Source: Shewanella sp. UCD-KL12
GTDB lineage: Bacteria; Pseudomonadota; Gammaproteobacteria; Enterobacterales; Shewanellaceae
DNA: 64,000 nucleotides
Assembly: GCF_001957125.1 (NCBI RefSeq)
Contig: NZ_MPHJ01000013.1
Location: 62,001 to 126,000, forward strand
Direction of reading: 5' to 3'
Under the pieces are notes generated by a model that had not been told where the DNA came from, searched no databases, and saw only the letters and a list, made by a program, of their open reading frames with translations. This document shows, one piece after another, positions 33,401 through 43,080 of this stretch (position 1 is the stretch's first letter; each line of letters begins with the position of its first letter). The position numbers and the translations under genes were made by a program.

Positions 33401-33733
33401 ATGATTTGTCAAATTTTATGCGCAATAACTTTATCAGTCACTACTCCTGCAAATGAACTACCAAAGGGGTTAACCTTTAACCAGACAGAAAGTTTTTCTA
33501 GCCAAGTACAACTACATCCTGTTAATGTACATATGACTACACAGCAGGAGTACATTAACAAACTTTACCAGGCTCAAATGGTTTTACTAAATGGTAAAAT
33601 CAATCGTCAGTTTATTGCTACTCCAGCGCGTGTTAATGACAAATATATGCTTGGCGGTAAAATATTTAATGACCCTCATAGGCAATTCACCTTCCACGGA
33701 GATACCTACTTCATGGATAGGAAAGATCAATAA
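33401..33733 (+). CDS. Hypothetical, probably exported protein
   Basis: 110 residues with a short hydrophobic start (MICQILCAITLSVTTPA) that may be a signal peptide. The rest is polar. AAAGGATGG precedes the ATG. The next gene starts at its stop (TAATG). Confidence 0.55.
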   Translation: MICQILCAITLSVTTPANELPKGLTFNQTESFSSQVQLHPVNVHMTTQQEYINKLYQAQMVLLNGKINRQFIATPARVNDKYMLGGKIFNDPHRQFTFHGDTYFMDRKDQ

Positions 33734-34095
33734 TGGAATATAACCTTTTTCGGAAAAATAGATTGTTTCAGGCCACGATAATTGCACTGATGATGCCTTT
33801 TTGTATTTTTATGCTTTCTACGATAACTTCGTATAAATTGTATGAGATTACTTTACCTTGGGTTTACATAGTAGCAAGTGCTGTTCCCATACTTGGAATT
33901 TTCATAAAAGTAAAAATATCTACAACAGACACATCACTGGTAGTCACTAGACATTTTTTTTCTATACTTTTATCAAAAAGGCACATAAGTAAAACTGTTG
34001 ACCAAACAGTTTCTTGGAAACAATCTCAGAAGAACAGAAAGGTTTTTACACTCTTTGTAGGAGATACTTCTACGCAGATAACAGTTAACGGCTAG
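33733..34095 (+). CDS. Small membrane protein, 120 aa
   Basis: 120 residues with two membrane spans (ATIIALMMPFCIFMLSTITS; LPWVYIVASAVPILGIFIKV) followed by a basic strand-rich tail, a layout like PH-domain-type bacterial membrane proteins. It overlaps the preceding gene by one base. Confidence 0.6.
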   Translation: MEYNLFRKNRLFQATIIALMMPFCIFMLSTITSYKLYEITLPWVYIVASAVPILGIFIKVKISTTDTSLVVTRHFFSILLSKRHISKTVDQTVSWKQSQKNRKVFTLFVGDTSTQITVNG

Positions 34096-34115
34096 TTGTC
34101 GAATGTTGTGTTACA

Positions 34116-34676
34116 ATGAATTATATGAACTATAAGTTAACTTACCAACAAGCCTTAGAGCTGATCCGTGATAACAAAGTCACCAGTGCTAATGATTATA
34201 TGCGTTTCAGAAATTCTACCCCTGATTTGAAATCACAACTTCCTTACCAGCCTATGGTTTTCTACAAAGATCATTGGAAGGGGTGGGATGAATTCACAGG
34301 CGTTGAATATTTAACTTCTGAACATGATATAGAGTCATTGCAGAAATTGGCATTGTCTCTTAATTTGAAAACTAAAGAGGAATGGCAGTTAGCAATCAAC
34401 ACTAAGCAGATAGAAGCTCCAGTACATATAAACAAGATCAAAGGGTTTAAGAACTGGAATGAATTTTTCAATAAACCAACCTACATTGATTTTGCAAGTT
34501 TGCTCGTATTTACAAGAAGTCTTAAATTAAAAACTCAAATGGATTGGCGTGAATGGTGTAAATTGAACACTCGGCCCAAAGATGTTCCTTTCAATTTAAG
34601 AAAAAACTACTTCGATGATTACCTAAAAGCATGCCCAACAAAAAAGCCTAGTTTCTGGCGCTACATATTTCAGTAG
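34116..34676 (+). CDS. Integrase-repeat-type protein
   Basis: 186 residues with the small repeat seen in some phage-integrase-associated proteins: TYQQALELIRDNKVTSANDY ... LPYQPMVFYKDHWKGWDEFTG, and a second copy around SLKLKTQMDWREWCK. The repeat is thought to be a DNA- or protein-binding helical unit. It converges with traG, 17 bases between the stops. The partner is unknown. Confidence 0.65.
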   Translation: MNYMNYKLTYQQALELIRDNKVTSANDYMRFRNSTPDLKSQLPYQPMVFYKDHWKGWDEFTGVEYLTSEHDIESLQKLALSLNLKTKEEWQLAINTKQIEAPVHINKIKGFKNWNEFFNKPTYIDFASLLVFTRSLKLKTQMDWREWCKLNTRPKDVPFNLRKNYFDDYLKACPTKKPSFWRYIFQ

Positions 34677-34693
34677 CAACCAGAGATTTAGTT

Positions 34694-37600
34694 CTATGAA
34701 CGACTTCCTACATTTGAGGTGTTACTAGGTGTAGTGTTTGATATAGATTCAGTTTCAAACCTTTCATTATATTCATCCATATAACTATCAAATTTTGTTT
34801 TTTGCTCTTCTGACATGTATGGCTCTAATTTATCAGATAGCTCGCCCAGTTGATTTGAGACTGATTGTTGATGACCTGCATGCACAGCCATTTCATCAAA
34901 CCTATGGTTAAGGAAGCTGTAGGTACCTGGCTCTATGCCTGAACCTGAAACACCTAGATCATTACTTACCCCCCAGAACTTTTCCCCTTCGATAATGCTA
35001 CTAAAGCCTTCAGAAATAGATGAGTCAGGTGATGATTGATCCATTGCTGATGACACCATTCCACGGTTGTCCAATGCATTAAGATATGATCCAACTACGT
35101 CACCATCTCTATCAGAAGCCTTTTCAATAGCTTTATCAATTAATGAAGATCCTCCTCCAGATTGAGAGTAATTTTGGAACCATTGGTTAGCGGCAGAGAG
35201 TTGCTCCTTTTGCTCAGTTGTAAAAGCGGTACTTCCGCTATTTCCATCTTTGCCCACAATTGAATCAACCATTTCTTGATCTGATATCAAGCCGATCATG
35301 GCCTCAAAGCTTTCAGACGAATTATATCTATCATCAGCTTTCAATCCATTTTCTAGAACCTTAGTATTTATATTTCCAACATCGCTAAGTTTCTCCATTC
35401 CATCAGCATAATCCTCTTTAACCGATGTGGGTATTGTTCCACTGTTTGTTGAGCTGACAATAAACTCATTCATGTTTTCGGCTGCATCACCTTTTACATG
35501 ATCAACAACCTGGCCTGCTACACTTTGAACTCCCCCTAAAACTCCAGCAGTATTTGCATGAGTGTCATGTAAATTTGCTGTTGAGTTGTTTAATCTTTCC
35601 TGATCATCTTCACTAATGCTTCCGACATTTGCTATTGATTGACCATCTTCTTCAAATTGAGCATTACCGTCTGAATGAGCAGCAACAACTGCAGCTTGTC
35701 CATTAGCTGTAGATGCCTGTGTGGTATCAATCCTGCCACTCGCATTGCCCTGTGTTTTGTCTGCACTGGAAGTTGGAGTTTGGTTAGAACCGGCAATATC
35801 TGCAGTACTTTGATGTTCACCTAAAACATCCTTAAGCTCATAGTCACCGAGAATTGAAGATGTTGTACTCTGCATTTGTTGAAGATTGCCTTCGCGATTT
35901 TCATATACGTCTGATGCTTGTGCAGCGCCCTCAACACCATGATTTTGGAGAGCATTAAATATTCCCTTATTAATTGAGTTATCATTCATTTCCTTATCAA
36001 AATCTACCCCCTTTCCTGATACATCAAGGCCATCATTTTGTTTTACGTAATCCATTAATGCATAAGCTTTTGCTTCACCATATGGGGTTGCAGAGTAACC
36101 ATCTCGAGTAGCAAACCGTTCAGCAGTCTGATTTTCCAAGTATTTCTCTCCAGAAATCATCCCATTTTCAGTTTGAATTTGAGAATTTGAAATCTGCTCC
36201 CATAATTTGGGATCAACACTTTTAAGGTAATCCTCGATAGACTGGCCATCGAGTTGCCTTGTCATTGTTCCTGTATCAATTTTTGCAGATTGAGAAATCT
36301 GGCCACTGGCAGTATTCATATTACCAACTGAAGCACTTTGCTCCTGCAAAACTGACTCTTGTTTTGCTAATTGAGCAGCCTTGGAAGTACTTTCTGCAAA
36401 CTGAGCACTTTCTGTAAACTGACTGCTATCACCTGCAGTTTGAATCTGAGATAAGGCAGCATTAATCTCTTTACTTTTACTTTGTGCTTGTTTAAGTGTA
36501 TCGCTAAATGATTCCTTACTTGATTGAGACGCTTCGTCATTCACACCCATTGCAACTTTAGCTTTTGCACCTAGCGATACTCCGTTTCCTCCTTTATTAA
36601 AACCAAGTTGACCACCGGCGCCAATCTCGACATTACCATTTGCAACCAATCGTTGAGCCTCTGATATATCCATGCCAGTAGCTTTAGCAATTGCCTGTGA
36701 TGCTTGAGCCATAAACGCTTCTTTGCTTCCCACTGTGGATTGGGTTTGGGACCCAGTGGTAAAATCGGAACTTCCACTTTGTCCAGATTGAAACATTTCT
36801 TGGATTGCTGCATTTTTTTGTTGAGATACCGTTTCTGAAGCTTTATTAATGGCTGTTTGTCCACTAGTCGCCCCAGCTCCAACAGAGCCTCCTGCAGTTA
36901 TATCTCCAGCTGTTGATGATGTCGCATTGTCACCACGATTATACGCCCCAATATTATTCATATATTGGCTATTATGATTACCAAAACTAGCGTTTCCTGA
37001 GTTCATTGTTGCACCAGTATCAGGCGCAAACCTCTCAGCTTTTATACTTGGATCTGCCATACTTTTCGAAGCCATACCTTGCATTGCATGGACTCCTCGA
37101 TACATAACGAATACACAGATAGCAGGAATAAAGGTATATAACATCCCTCCCATAGAGATATAACTATTAGCAGATGCAAACTGAGAATCGATAGCGGTTA
37201 AGCTAAACACACTTTCACCTGCCACCACTCCTTCGGTAAACCGTCCAGTCATTGCCATACCCATGAATCCATTTACGAGAACAATCATAATGGTCCACAT
37301 TTGCACAAAGACCCATACCATCATGTATTGGCCTACAGCCATTAGCCCCTTACTTGAGATAGCCAACATTAAGCCAATAAATGGCGTTAAAAACACAGCT
37401 AAAGCTTCAAAAAATGACTGCATTATTTCTGCATTTTCCATCCAATACTCTTTCTTCTGAGCATTAGCTAGGTGCCTTTGGTTAGCAGTATCAAACATAC
37501 CTCTAGCAACCTGGTTTCCGTAATTAGAATTGGGAAAGTAATTTACAAACTGACTTTTCAAAAACATAGCATTCGCTAAAGTCAAAGATGATTCAGCATC

Positions 37601-38449
37601 AGGCATTGTTCCTTGAGATGTTTGTTGGTCAACAAAAATCTGTACTTCATTTAGATCTATACCCTGAGCTTTTAAAGACTTATCCAACGAATCATTGAAT
37701 ATAGGACTTTTAATTGCTTCATCAAGTTTTGCGTAGGCAATCGTACAGCTACTCATTACCCCTTGAGTAGCTGTTCCTGATGGGTCTAAAAAATACGTAG
37801 TTTGCAATGCTTTATTAGTCGTTTGGATAGTTGCCATTAAATCGGCTGGTTTAACTTTAAAGATTGCTTCTATAGGCTCACTTTTGCCGTCTTCAAGTAA
37901 ATTTGAAGGCGTATAACATTCATTTAGGTATAAGTTCATTGACTTACATATGTTATATGACTTCTCTGCGTTTCGATAAGGTGTGCAAACAGACTCATAA
38001 TTCACACTGGCAAGACCAACAAAGTGTTGGATAGGTGAAAACGCACTCCATGTATTGTCAACGCCAACGATACTAAATGCTTGAGCAAATCCATCTGCAA
38101 GGTAACTAACTGAGTTAGTAATTAGCCACCCACTAAAAGCAGGCAATAAAGGTACATTGCTTACATCTTGGAAAGAATTGTCACGCTTCGAAATAACAGT
38201 AACATCAACTAATGACTGTGGGCCTAATAGTCCAACGACCAATATAATACTTAAAATAAAGCCTTTAGCAGGAAATGGAGATTTATCCTGGTCTATCGCC
38301 CATTGGAAAGTGCTCCAAATAAGACCAAGAATTAACCCGGTCCCAAGGAAAAGATAAATATCACCTGAAGACCAAAGTCGTGAAATTCCCGTAAATATTT
38401 CTATAAGAAATGCAGGGTTACCCACTGAAAATATTTCATAACTTCCCAT
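34694..38449 (-). CDS. traG: Conjugation protein TraG (mating-pair stabilisation)
   Basis: 1,251 residues. The N-terminal third is the TraG_N membrane region with several spans (DIYLFLGTGLILGLIWSTFQ; FLTPFIGLMLAISSKGLMAV; FIPAICVFVMYRGVHA). The rest is a long Gln/Ser/Gly-rich, coiled and repetitive periplasmic region. In F the N-terminal part is needed for pilus assembly and the C-terminal part for mating-pair stabilisation and entry exclusion. It is last in the leftward traF-traH-traG unit and starts 5 bases after traH ends. Confidence 0.9.
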   Translation of the reverse strand: MGSYEIFSVGNPAFLIEIFTGISRLWSSGDIYLFLGTGLILGLIWSTFQWAIDQDKSPFPAKGFILSIILVVGLLGPQSLVDVTVISKRDNSFQDVSNVPLLPAFSGWLITNSVSYLADGFAQAFSIVGVDNTWSAFSPIQHFVGLASVNYESVCTPYRNAEKSYNICKSMNLYLNECYTPSNLLEDGKSEPIEAIFKVKPADLMATIQTTNKALQTTYFLDPSGTATQGVMSSCTIAYAKLDEAIKSPIFNDSLDKSLKAQGIDLNEVQIFVDQQTSQGTMPDAESSLTLANAMFLKSQFVNYFPNSNYGNQVARGMFDTANQRHLANAQKKEYWMENAEIMQSFFEALAVFLTPFIGLMLAISSKGLMAVGQYMMVWVFVQMWTIMIVLVNGFMGMAMTGRFTEGVVAGESVFSLTAIDSQFASANSYISMGGMLYTFIPAICVFVMYRGVHAMQGMASKSMADPSIKAERFAPDTGATMNSGNASFGNHNSQYMNNIGAYNRGDNATSSTAGDITAGGSVGAGATSGQTAINKASETVSQQKNAAIQEMFQSGQSGSSDFTTGSQTQSTVGSKEAFMAQASQAIAKATGMDISEAQRLVANGNVEIGAGGQLGFNKGGNGVSLGAKAKVAMGVNDEASQSSKESFSDTLKQAQSKSKEINAALSQIQTAGDSSQFTESAQFAESTSKAAQLAKQESVLQEQSASVGNMNTASGQISQSAKIDTGTMTRQLDGQSIEDYLKSVDPKLWEQISNSQIQTENGMISGEKYLENQTAERFATRDGYSATPYGEAKAYALMDYVKQNDGLDVSGKGVDFDKEMNDNSINKGIFNALQNHGVEGAAQASDVYENREGNLQQMQSTTSSILGDYELKDVLGEHQSTADIAGSNQTPTSSADKTQGNASGRIDTTQASTANGQAAVVAAHSDGNAQFEEDGQSIANVGSISEDDQERLNNSTANLHDTHANTAGVLGGVQSVAGQVVDHVKGDAAENMNEFIVSSTNSGTIPTSVKEDYADGMEKLSDVGNINTKVLENGLKADDRYNSSESFEAMIGLISDQEMVDSIVGKDGNSGSTAFTTEQKEQLSAANQWFQNYSQSGGGSSLIDKAIEKASDRDGDVVGSYLNALDNRGMVSSAMDQSSPDSSISEGFSSIIEGEKFWGVSNDLGVSGSGIEPGTYSFLNHRFDEMAVHAGHQQSVSNQLGELSDKLEPYMSEEQKTKFDSYMDEYNERFETESISNTTPSNTSNVGSRS

Positions 38450-38454
38450 GACTG

Positions 38455-39840
38455 TTACTCCGCTGACTTCAATGCATAGAAATTTGCAAATTGAGCTGTA
38501 ACTTCGTTGATATGCTCTTTAAGTTTTGATTTAACGGATAACTGATATTGTTCACGAAATGTTTCAACTGACTTCAGTGATTGAGGTAAACCGGCTTTGG
38601 CTACTTTTGAATTTTGGTTTTCAGATTTCTCCTTCTCCAAAGCTTGTTCAGTTTTCTCCATCATATCTTCAGCTAGATGCTCGAGAACAGTTCGTGTCAT
38701 TTGAAGAGATTTAAGCATTTTATAAGCCTCCTTATTCCCACTATTGGTTCCAAATTTAACCATGTTGGAAATCATATCGTTGCCTAGATAATAATTGAGA
38801 ATTTGTTGGTCTTGAGTTAGTGCTTGATCGCCTTTTGCCATAACATCCCATAAGTCATCGATACTTTCCGCTATGAGGGGCAGGAAACGCTTAGAAGTAT
38901 TAGTAGACTCGGTAATTTCTGTGCATTGCGGATTGCTACACTTATAGTAGGTAATGGTCACATCAGAAGTGTTATTAAAATTTTGTACATCGAAGAAAAG
39001 GTCGAAAAAATAACTAGGCCCTTTTGCAGGGTAATATGAAATACATGTACTCTCGCCATCTTGCGCTGGAGAGGAACAGCCGATGCCGCTTGTATTAGTA
39101 ACTGTAGTTCCAAAGAAGGTCATGGCCAGTTCATTTCTGTTCATTGAACCAAAGCTTTCGAAAAATGCTCCCATTGCCCCATGCTTATCAAGAGCTGCTT
39201 TTGTGGAGTTATAATCAACGGACACCGCAGTCTCACCAGCATTTTCAGCGATGCTATTTGAATCATTTTCAGCAGAAAACCAATCCGGTCTAGTTCCCAA
39301 TGCTGACTTAATCGAAGAAAATTGTGACTCCATCAATTTTAACTCTGTAATAGCAGTCGTATTCTCTTCTCCAACTGCTGACATCATCATGTTGCGGCCC
39401 ATTTGACAGCCATTTTTTGAGAACTTGTTCATATCAGTGATTAACTTTGTGAGCTCTTTTTTTATGTCACCAGCCATAGGTGAGATAGAATTCAAAGCTA
39501 AATCGAATGCATAGGTTGCGGCGCCTTGCATAATTGCTCTTGCCATTTGAGATAACTCATCACCACTAATCATTGAAAATGAACCTGCAAACATATCAAT
39601 ACTTCCACAATCATCCATTTTAAAATTGGGTAATCTAGCTGCTACAATATTTGCAGGTTGACTGATATTTGGTCGGTAACTAAAAGAGCCAAAAGAAACT
39701 CCATAGCGTCCATTGCCATGCTGAGAAAAGCTTGGTGGAGTGGCGTTATACATATCGTTAAAAATTGTTTGCATCGGATCTGAGTATGCCGGTGATACAA
39801 ACATAGAAAAGGCAACTATAGAAATTTTTAGCTGTTTCAT
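38455..39840 (-). CDS. traH: Conjugation protein TraH
   Basis: 461 residues with a signal peptide (SIVAFSMFVSPAYSD) and the TraH pattern: a GRYGVSFGSFSYRP-type start, paired Cys (DDCGSIDMFAGSFS), a coiled-coil C-terminal part. TraH acts in the periplasm with TraF in pilus assembly of F-type systems. It overlaps traF by 4 bases. Confidence 0.88.
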   Translation of the reverse strand: MKQLKISIVAFSMFVSPAYSDPMQTIFNDMYNATPPSFSQHGNGRYGVSFGSFSYRPNISQPANIVAARLPNFKMDDCGSIDMFAGSFSMISGDELSQMARAIMQGAATYAFDLALNSISPMAGDIKKELTKLITDMNKFSKNGCQMGRNMMMSAVGEENTTAITELKLMESQFSSIKSALGTRPDWFSAENDSNSIAENAGETAVSVDYNSTKAALDKHGAMGAFFESFGSMNRNELAMTFFGTTVTNTSGIGCSSPAQDGESTCISYYPAKGPSYFFDLFFDVQNFNNTSDVTITYYKCSNPQCTEITESTNTSKRFLPLIAESIDDLWDVMAKGDQALTQDQQILNYYLGNDMISNMVKFGTNSGNKEAYKMLKSLQMTRTVLEHLAEDMMEKTEQALEKEKSENQNSKVAKAGLPQSLKSVETFREQYQLSVKSKLKEHINEVTAQFANFYALKSAE

Positions 39841-40835
39841 TTTTGCAAAGTCCTTCGGTTAAATGGAGTCCCGACTGGAGAGCTAGATAGGTCAATCTTG
39901 GATTTAAGAGCGTTAAGCAATACTGTTGGATTATCGATCTCTGAAGCTTTTACTGCGACATTCCCATTTGCTAAAGCATTCGACCCTCGAATATGTTGTG
40001 CTGACTGATACTCTTCATCAGTTATCCAGTCCATCGTGTGGGCATTCGCAATTAACTGAGTTTGAATTTTGTCTAAGGATGCTGCCCCTTGAGCAATCAT
40101 CTCGAATGACTGGCCGTCATTTGATACAAGAACAGTTGTAGGGGTAACTTGTATATTGAAGTCTAAGGCTACCTGTCCAGTCGTGTCATACACCACATTA
40201 TCTTCTGGTATGCCCGGTAAAACACCGCCATCAAGAGAGACATATAAAACATTCACCTCATAATAATCAGCCAATATTTTCATTAATGGCAATTGCTTTT
40301 TACAGTAAGGGCAAGTGCTAGAATAGAAAAACCATAACCCACCTTTCATCCCAATTTTTGCTAAAACAGGTTTAGATTGTTCCTGCCTTTGTCGTTTAAA
40401 GTTGGATAACATAAAACTTTCAGTTGGACGACGATGCTCCTCTGATAAGAAGTTACCTTCTTTACGAAAATAGTCCGTTGTCTTTGTTGCAAAATTTGAT
40501 GACATATCAATCATGATTCGTTGAGCAGAGTAAAAAGCGCCTAGATTTTCTGAAGAAGGATTGTTAATAGCCTTCATCTTTAAAATTGGGATGTTATCCT
40601 TTAGCCATTCAGCATTAATTTCAATCATTTCAGGTTCTGATTCGCCTTGTACTTGAATAACTTCTTGAGTTATTTCAACCTTACTTTTCACCTCGGGTTC
40701 TTCTTCCTCTATTGGTGGTGATTCGTGCCAAAACCATCCTTTTTCACGAGCTTTGTAAAATGCATCATCACCACTAAATACCGATGAACAAAAAATACAG
40801 GCGAATAAACATGTTAAAAAAACCAATAATTTCAT
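39837..40835 (-). CDS. traF: Conjugation protein TraF (thioredoxin fold)
   Basis: 332 residues. A signal peptide (VFLTCLFACIFCSSVFSG) is followed by a Glu-rich stretch and a C-terminal thioredoxin-like domain with CPYC at 175-178 (WFFYSSTCPYCKKQL) and a cis-Pro region near VTPTTVLV. F TraF has lost the CXXC, while SXT/IncC-type TraF keeps it, so this protein may still be redox active. First gene of the leftward unit; the shared operator lies 52 bp upstream. Confidence 0.88.
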   Translation of the reverse strand: MKLLVFLTCLFACIFCSSVFSGDDAFYKAREKGWFWHESPPIEEEEPEVKSKVEITQEVIQVQGESEPEMIEINAEWLKDNIPILKMKAINNPSSENLGAFYSAQRIMIDMSSNFATKTTDYFRKEGNFLSEEHRRPTESFMLSNFKRQRQEQSKPVLAKIGMKGGLWFFYSSTCPYCKKQLPLMKILADYYEVNVLYVSLDGGVLPGIPEDNVVYDTTGQVALDFNIQVTPTTVLVSNDGQSFEMIAQGAASLDKIQTQLIANAHTMDWITDEEYQSAQHIRGSNALANGNVAVKASEIDNPTVLLNALKSKIDLSSSPVGTPFNRRTLQK

Positions 40836-40886
40836 ACATACCTCCGTTCCAAATAGTGTACTGGTGGTACAAAAGTAACGGTGTAT

Positions 40887-40913
40887 TTAAGATTGCGAAT
40901 AATGGTATCTAAA
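40887..40913 (-). promoter_or_regulatory. Transfer operator, copy 1 (traF unit)
   Basis: TTAAGAT-N13-ATCTAAA, 52 bp before the traF start. On the reverse strand the core ATTCGCAATCTTAAAT matches the other three copies. Proposed site of the FlhDC-like activator. Confidence 0.7.
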
Positions 40914-41041
40914 GTTGATTTTTAGCAAGAATAGCAATGTAGAAGGTTGTATTAATTGAAGGGGGCAGATATTTCAATAGATAATTGCGTCATTTACTAG
41001 ATGACGCAATTACTATGCAAGGAGCAGTTAAAGTAAAGTAG

Positions 41042-41692
41042 CTATTTACTGGAGATCGAATGCGGGAAATGTTTACTTATGTCCACATGATTATTACTTG
41101 CTGCAAGTGAAACCGCTTTTTTACTGGGAGAACAAGTTGGAACAGAAGTTGGCTTTGCACAACCGACTTTGGTAATTCTTACAACCTCCCTCTTCTCAAT
41201 ACAACACCAGCATTCTTTTTTTAAAAATGAATAATGGCGAATGAATTGCGATTTACATTTTTTATTACTGCATGACTCAACAATATATGAGTGATCAATA
41301 ATCCCTCTAATTAGATATGAAAACCTTGTTATGTCACAAATTTGATCGGTAATGATTTCGGGGTATAGTATCTGAGCAGCAGTCCAAGTTGCGACAATAT
41401 CTGACACTTTGGGCTCTTTACTTAAACTCAAATCACCGGAAACATTTATATATAACTTAAATAAAATATTTGAGAACTTAAACCCAGACTTTTTAAATGT
41501 CCAAGCAGCTGATGAACCTCTTGAAAACTGAAGTTGAGGGTTTACATTTTTAAACCTTCTTACATTGTTATAAGTACCAGCAACAAACTCATCAATGCAT
41601 TTCGGTGTCATGCCTAGTGAATGTAACTGCATAGCCTGATTGTTATTAATCAATAATGACTCTGATAATGAAATACTATCTCTTTTTGACAT
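41042..41692 (-). CDS. FlhC-like transfer activator (SetC/AcaC type)
   Basis: 216 residues. The C-terminal half has the FlhC zinc site: SCSNKKCKSQFIRH followed by CWCC (FlhC: CNCCGGNFITH, then CSLC). The middle has an FlhC-like helical part with NVNPQLQFSRGSSAAWTFKK. FlhC homologues (SetC, AcaC) with an FlhD partner activate transfer genes in SXT and IncC elements. AAAGGGAAG precedes the ATG at 41692, a better start than 41770. It lies 25 bases after the FlhD-like gene, as in flhDC. Confidence 0.8.
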   Translation of the reverse strand: MSKRDSISLSESLLINNNQAMQLHSLGMTPKCIDEFVAGTYNNVRRFKNVNPQLQFSRGSSAAWTFKKSGFKFSNILFKLYINVSGDLSLSKEPKVSDIVATWTAAQILYPEIITDQICDITRFSYLIRGIIDHSYIVESCSNKKCKSQFIRHYSFLKKECWCCIEKREVVRITKVGCAKPTSVPTCSPSKKAVSLAASNNHVDISKHFPHSISSK

Positions 41693-41717
41693 GATACTTC
41701 CCTTTAAACACTCATCA

Positions 41718-42347
41718 TCAGTTAATAGAATAGATACCAGCTTCAACAGATAATAAACTCTCTCGACCATCCCTTAAAAATAACGGGACGTTGATCTTTT
41801 TATTAATGGTAAAAACAGGAGAGAGGCAACGTAATGACCTCATTTTCATAGGACTAAACCAACTATTTACTAGTTTGCTTATCAAACTATTATCTATGCC
41901 AGTCACACCAACTGTAAAACCTCGAGAATGATAAGCTGAGTCACCAAGCGATAATAAAAGTGCAGATTGAGCTTCTAGTATATCATCGAAATATTTCCTA
42001 TTTTCAATTGACAAATTGTCTGGATAATTAAATTTATTATTATAATTAATTTCCGCACTAGATTCAGCACATACATTATCAACCCAGTCATCTAACTTGA
42101 AGCCGATAGATAGAGATCTTTGTGATTTATAGGTCATTGAAGAGAGAACCCAATGGTTCAAAGATTGGCAAATTTTATCGAACTCTTCGTGGCTGATGCC
42201 TGATAGAGTTGAACAAGTTTTCTCATCTAAATCGAAAAAAGTTGAACACAAAACCGAGTCATGAACCGATAGGCGATGCAAGGCCGTCAAGTACATTCTC
42301 TGACAGTCAATTAGCAACCTATGGAAACTTATATTTTGCTCAATCAT
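41718..42347 (-). CDS. FlhD-like transfer activator (SetD/AcaD type)
   Basis: 209 residues. The first 85 align with FlhD: a helix with RLSVHDSVLCSTFFDLDEKT (FlhD: [20 protein letters not shown]), then STLSGISHEEFDKICQSLNH. A C-terminal extension of about 120 residues (with YHSRGFTVGVTG and FSPMKMRSLRCLSPVF) is absent from FlhD of flagellated bacteria. An in-frame GTG at 42359 is an alternative start. Together with the FlhC-like gene it should form the activator of the transfer units; no self-regulating copy of the operator is seen in front of it. Confidence 0.75.
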   Translation of the reverse strand: MIEQNISFHRLLIDCQRMYLTALHRLSVHDSVLCSTFFDLDEKTCSTLSGISHEEFDKICQSLNHWVLSSMTYKSQRSLSIGFKLDDWVDNVCAESSAEINYNNKFNYPDNLSIENRKYFDDILEAQSALLLSLGDSAYHSRGFTVGVTGIDNSLISKLVNSWFSPMKMRSLRCLSPVFTINKKINVPLFLRDGRESLLSVEAGIYSIN

Positions 42348-42456
42348 ATCTACTACCACGTAAATTTTTAAAGTCGAATACAGCCTAAATTTAAAATAGG
42401 CTCACAATCCATATGGACAACTTTACAGCAAAACAGATTCTACACCTGCGGCTATG

Positions 42457-42908
42457 TTTTTACAACATAAAGAAACCAATTGTCACAAAACACCTCAAGC
42501 CATTGATACAGAAGCTAATGACGACACAAGAAGACAACAAATGTGACACCCAAGATCACAAACTTGATAATTACCCGGCATTTTCTATACATAAATTTCT
42601 ACATTGATTTATTTTGATACAAACATAACCAAAGCATAAATTAGCAACCCGCCATAAAAGCGTTTGGTCGCTTACATAGGTTGTAAACTAGCCATTGTAA
42701 GAATAGTCATACCTGAGTTTTGTCCCTGCACACATTTGCAACCTCTATTTGTTTACAACATATATAGCAATTTCTAGCTCAGTTTATTGAAGATTATGAT
42801 TTAACAACTTTTGGTTTCGTATATATGTTGTAAACAATTCTCCAAACACCTCTAACGAGCAAAAAATGGCTCATAGTGAAGTTGTAAACTTAGCCGCATT
42901 TACAACAG
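42457..42908. repeat. Six TGTTGTAAA-type motifs, both orientations
   Basis: Forward: 42678 (AGGTTGTAAACTAG), 42821 (ATATATGTTGTAAAC), 42878 (GAAGTTGTAAACTTAG). Reverse: 42457 (TTTTTACAACATAA), 42751 (GTTTACAACATATAT), 42897 (CATTTACAACAGAT). The copies at 42751 and 42821 are a perfect 15-bp inverted pair. The core shares TATGTTGTAA with E. coli Ter sites. Confidence 0.75.
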
Positions 42909-42988
42909 ATAGTTATTTTATAAAAATGACTACAAGGACTTTTCTTAATGTTTTTAGCTAATGAGTTTCAAATTTCTAATTTCTACGT

Positions 42989-43015
42989 TTAGTGTGTCGA
43001 TATTTGCAATCTTAA
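42989..43015 (+). promoter_or_regulatory. Transfer operator, copy 2 (mobI-traI unit)
   Basis: TTAGTGT-N13-ATCTTAA with the core GTCGATATTTGCAATCTTAA, 66 bp before the MobI-like gene. The left half-site is degenerate. Confidence 0.65.
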
Positions 43016-43080
43016 TCCCCTTCCATAGAAACCATTCATGATTAAATATTCTTAGTAGCATTGCTCATTGAGGAGTAAGT

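Larger units (their letters stand above)
42360..43080. promoter_or_regulatory. Long regulatory region, candidate oriT
   Basis: 720 bases without a convincing gene between the leftward activator pair and the rightward mobI-traI unit. In SXT/IncC elements oriT lies just upstream of mobI, so this is the best candidate. It carries six GTTGTAAA motifs (listed separately) and one transfer operator at its right end. A nick site cannot be read from sequence. Confidence 0.55.

Noticed and set aside
42413-42607. 64-codon rightward frame in the candidate oriT region
   Set aside because: No ribosome site, unusual composition, and it covers one of the GTTGTAAA motifs; more likely noncoding.
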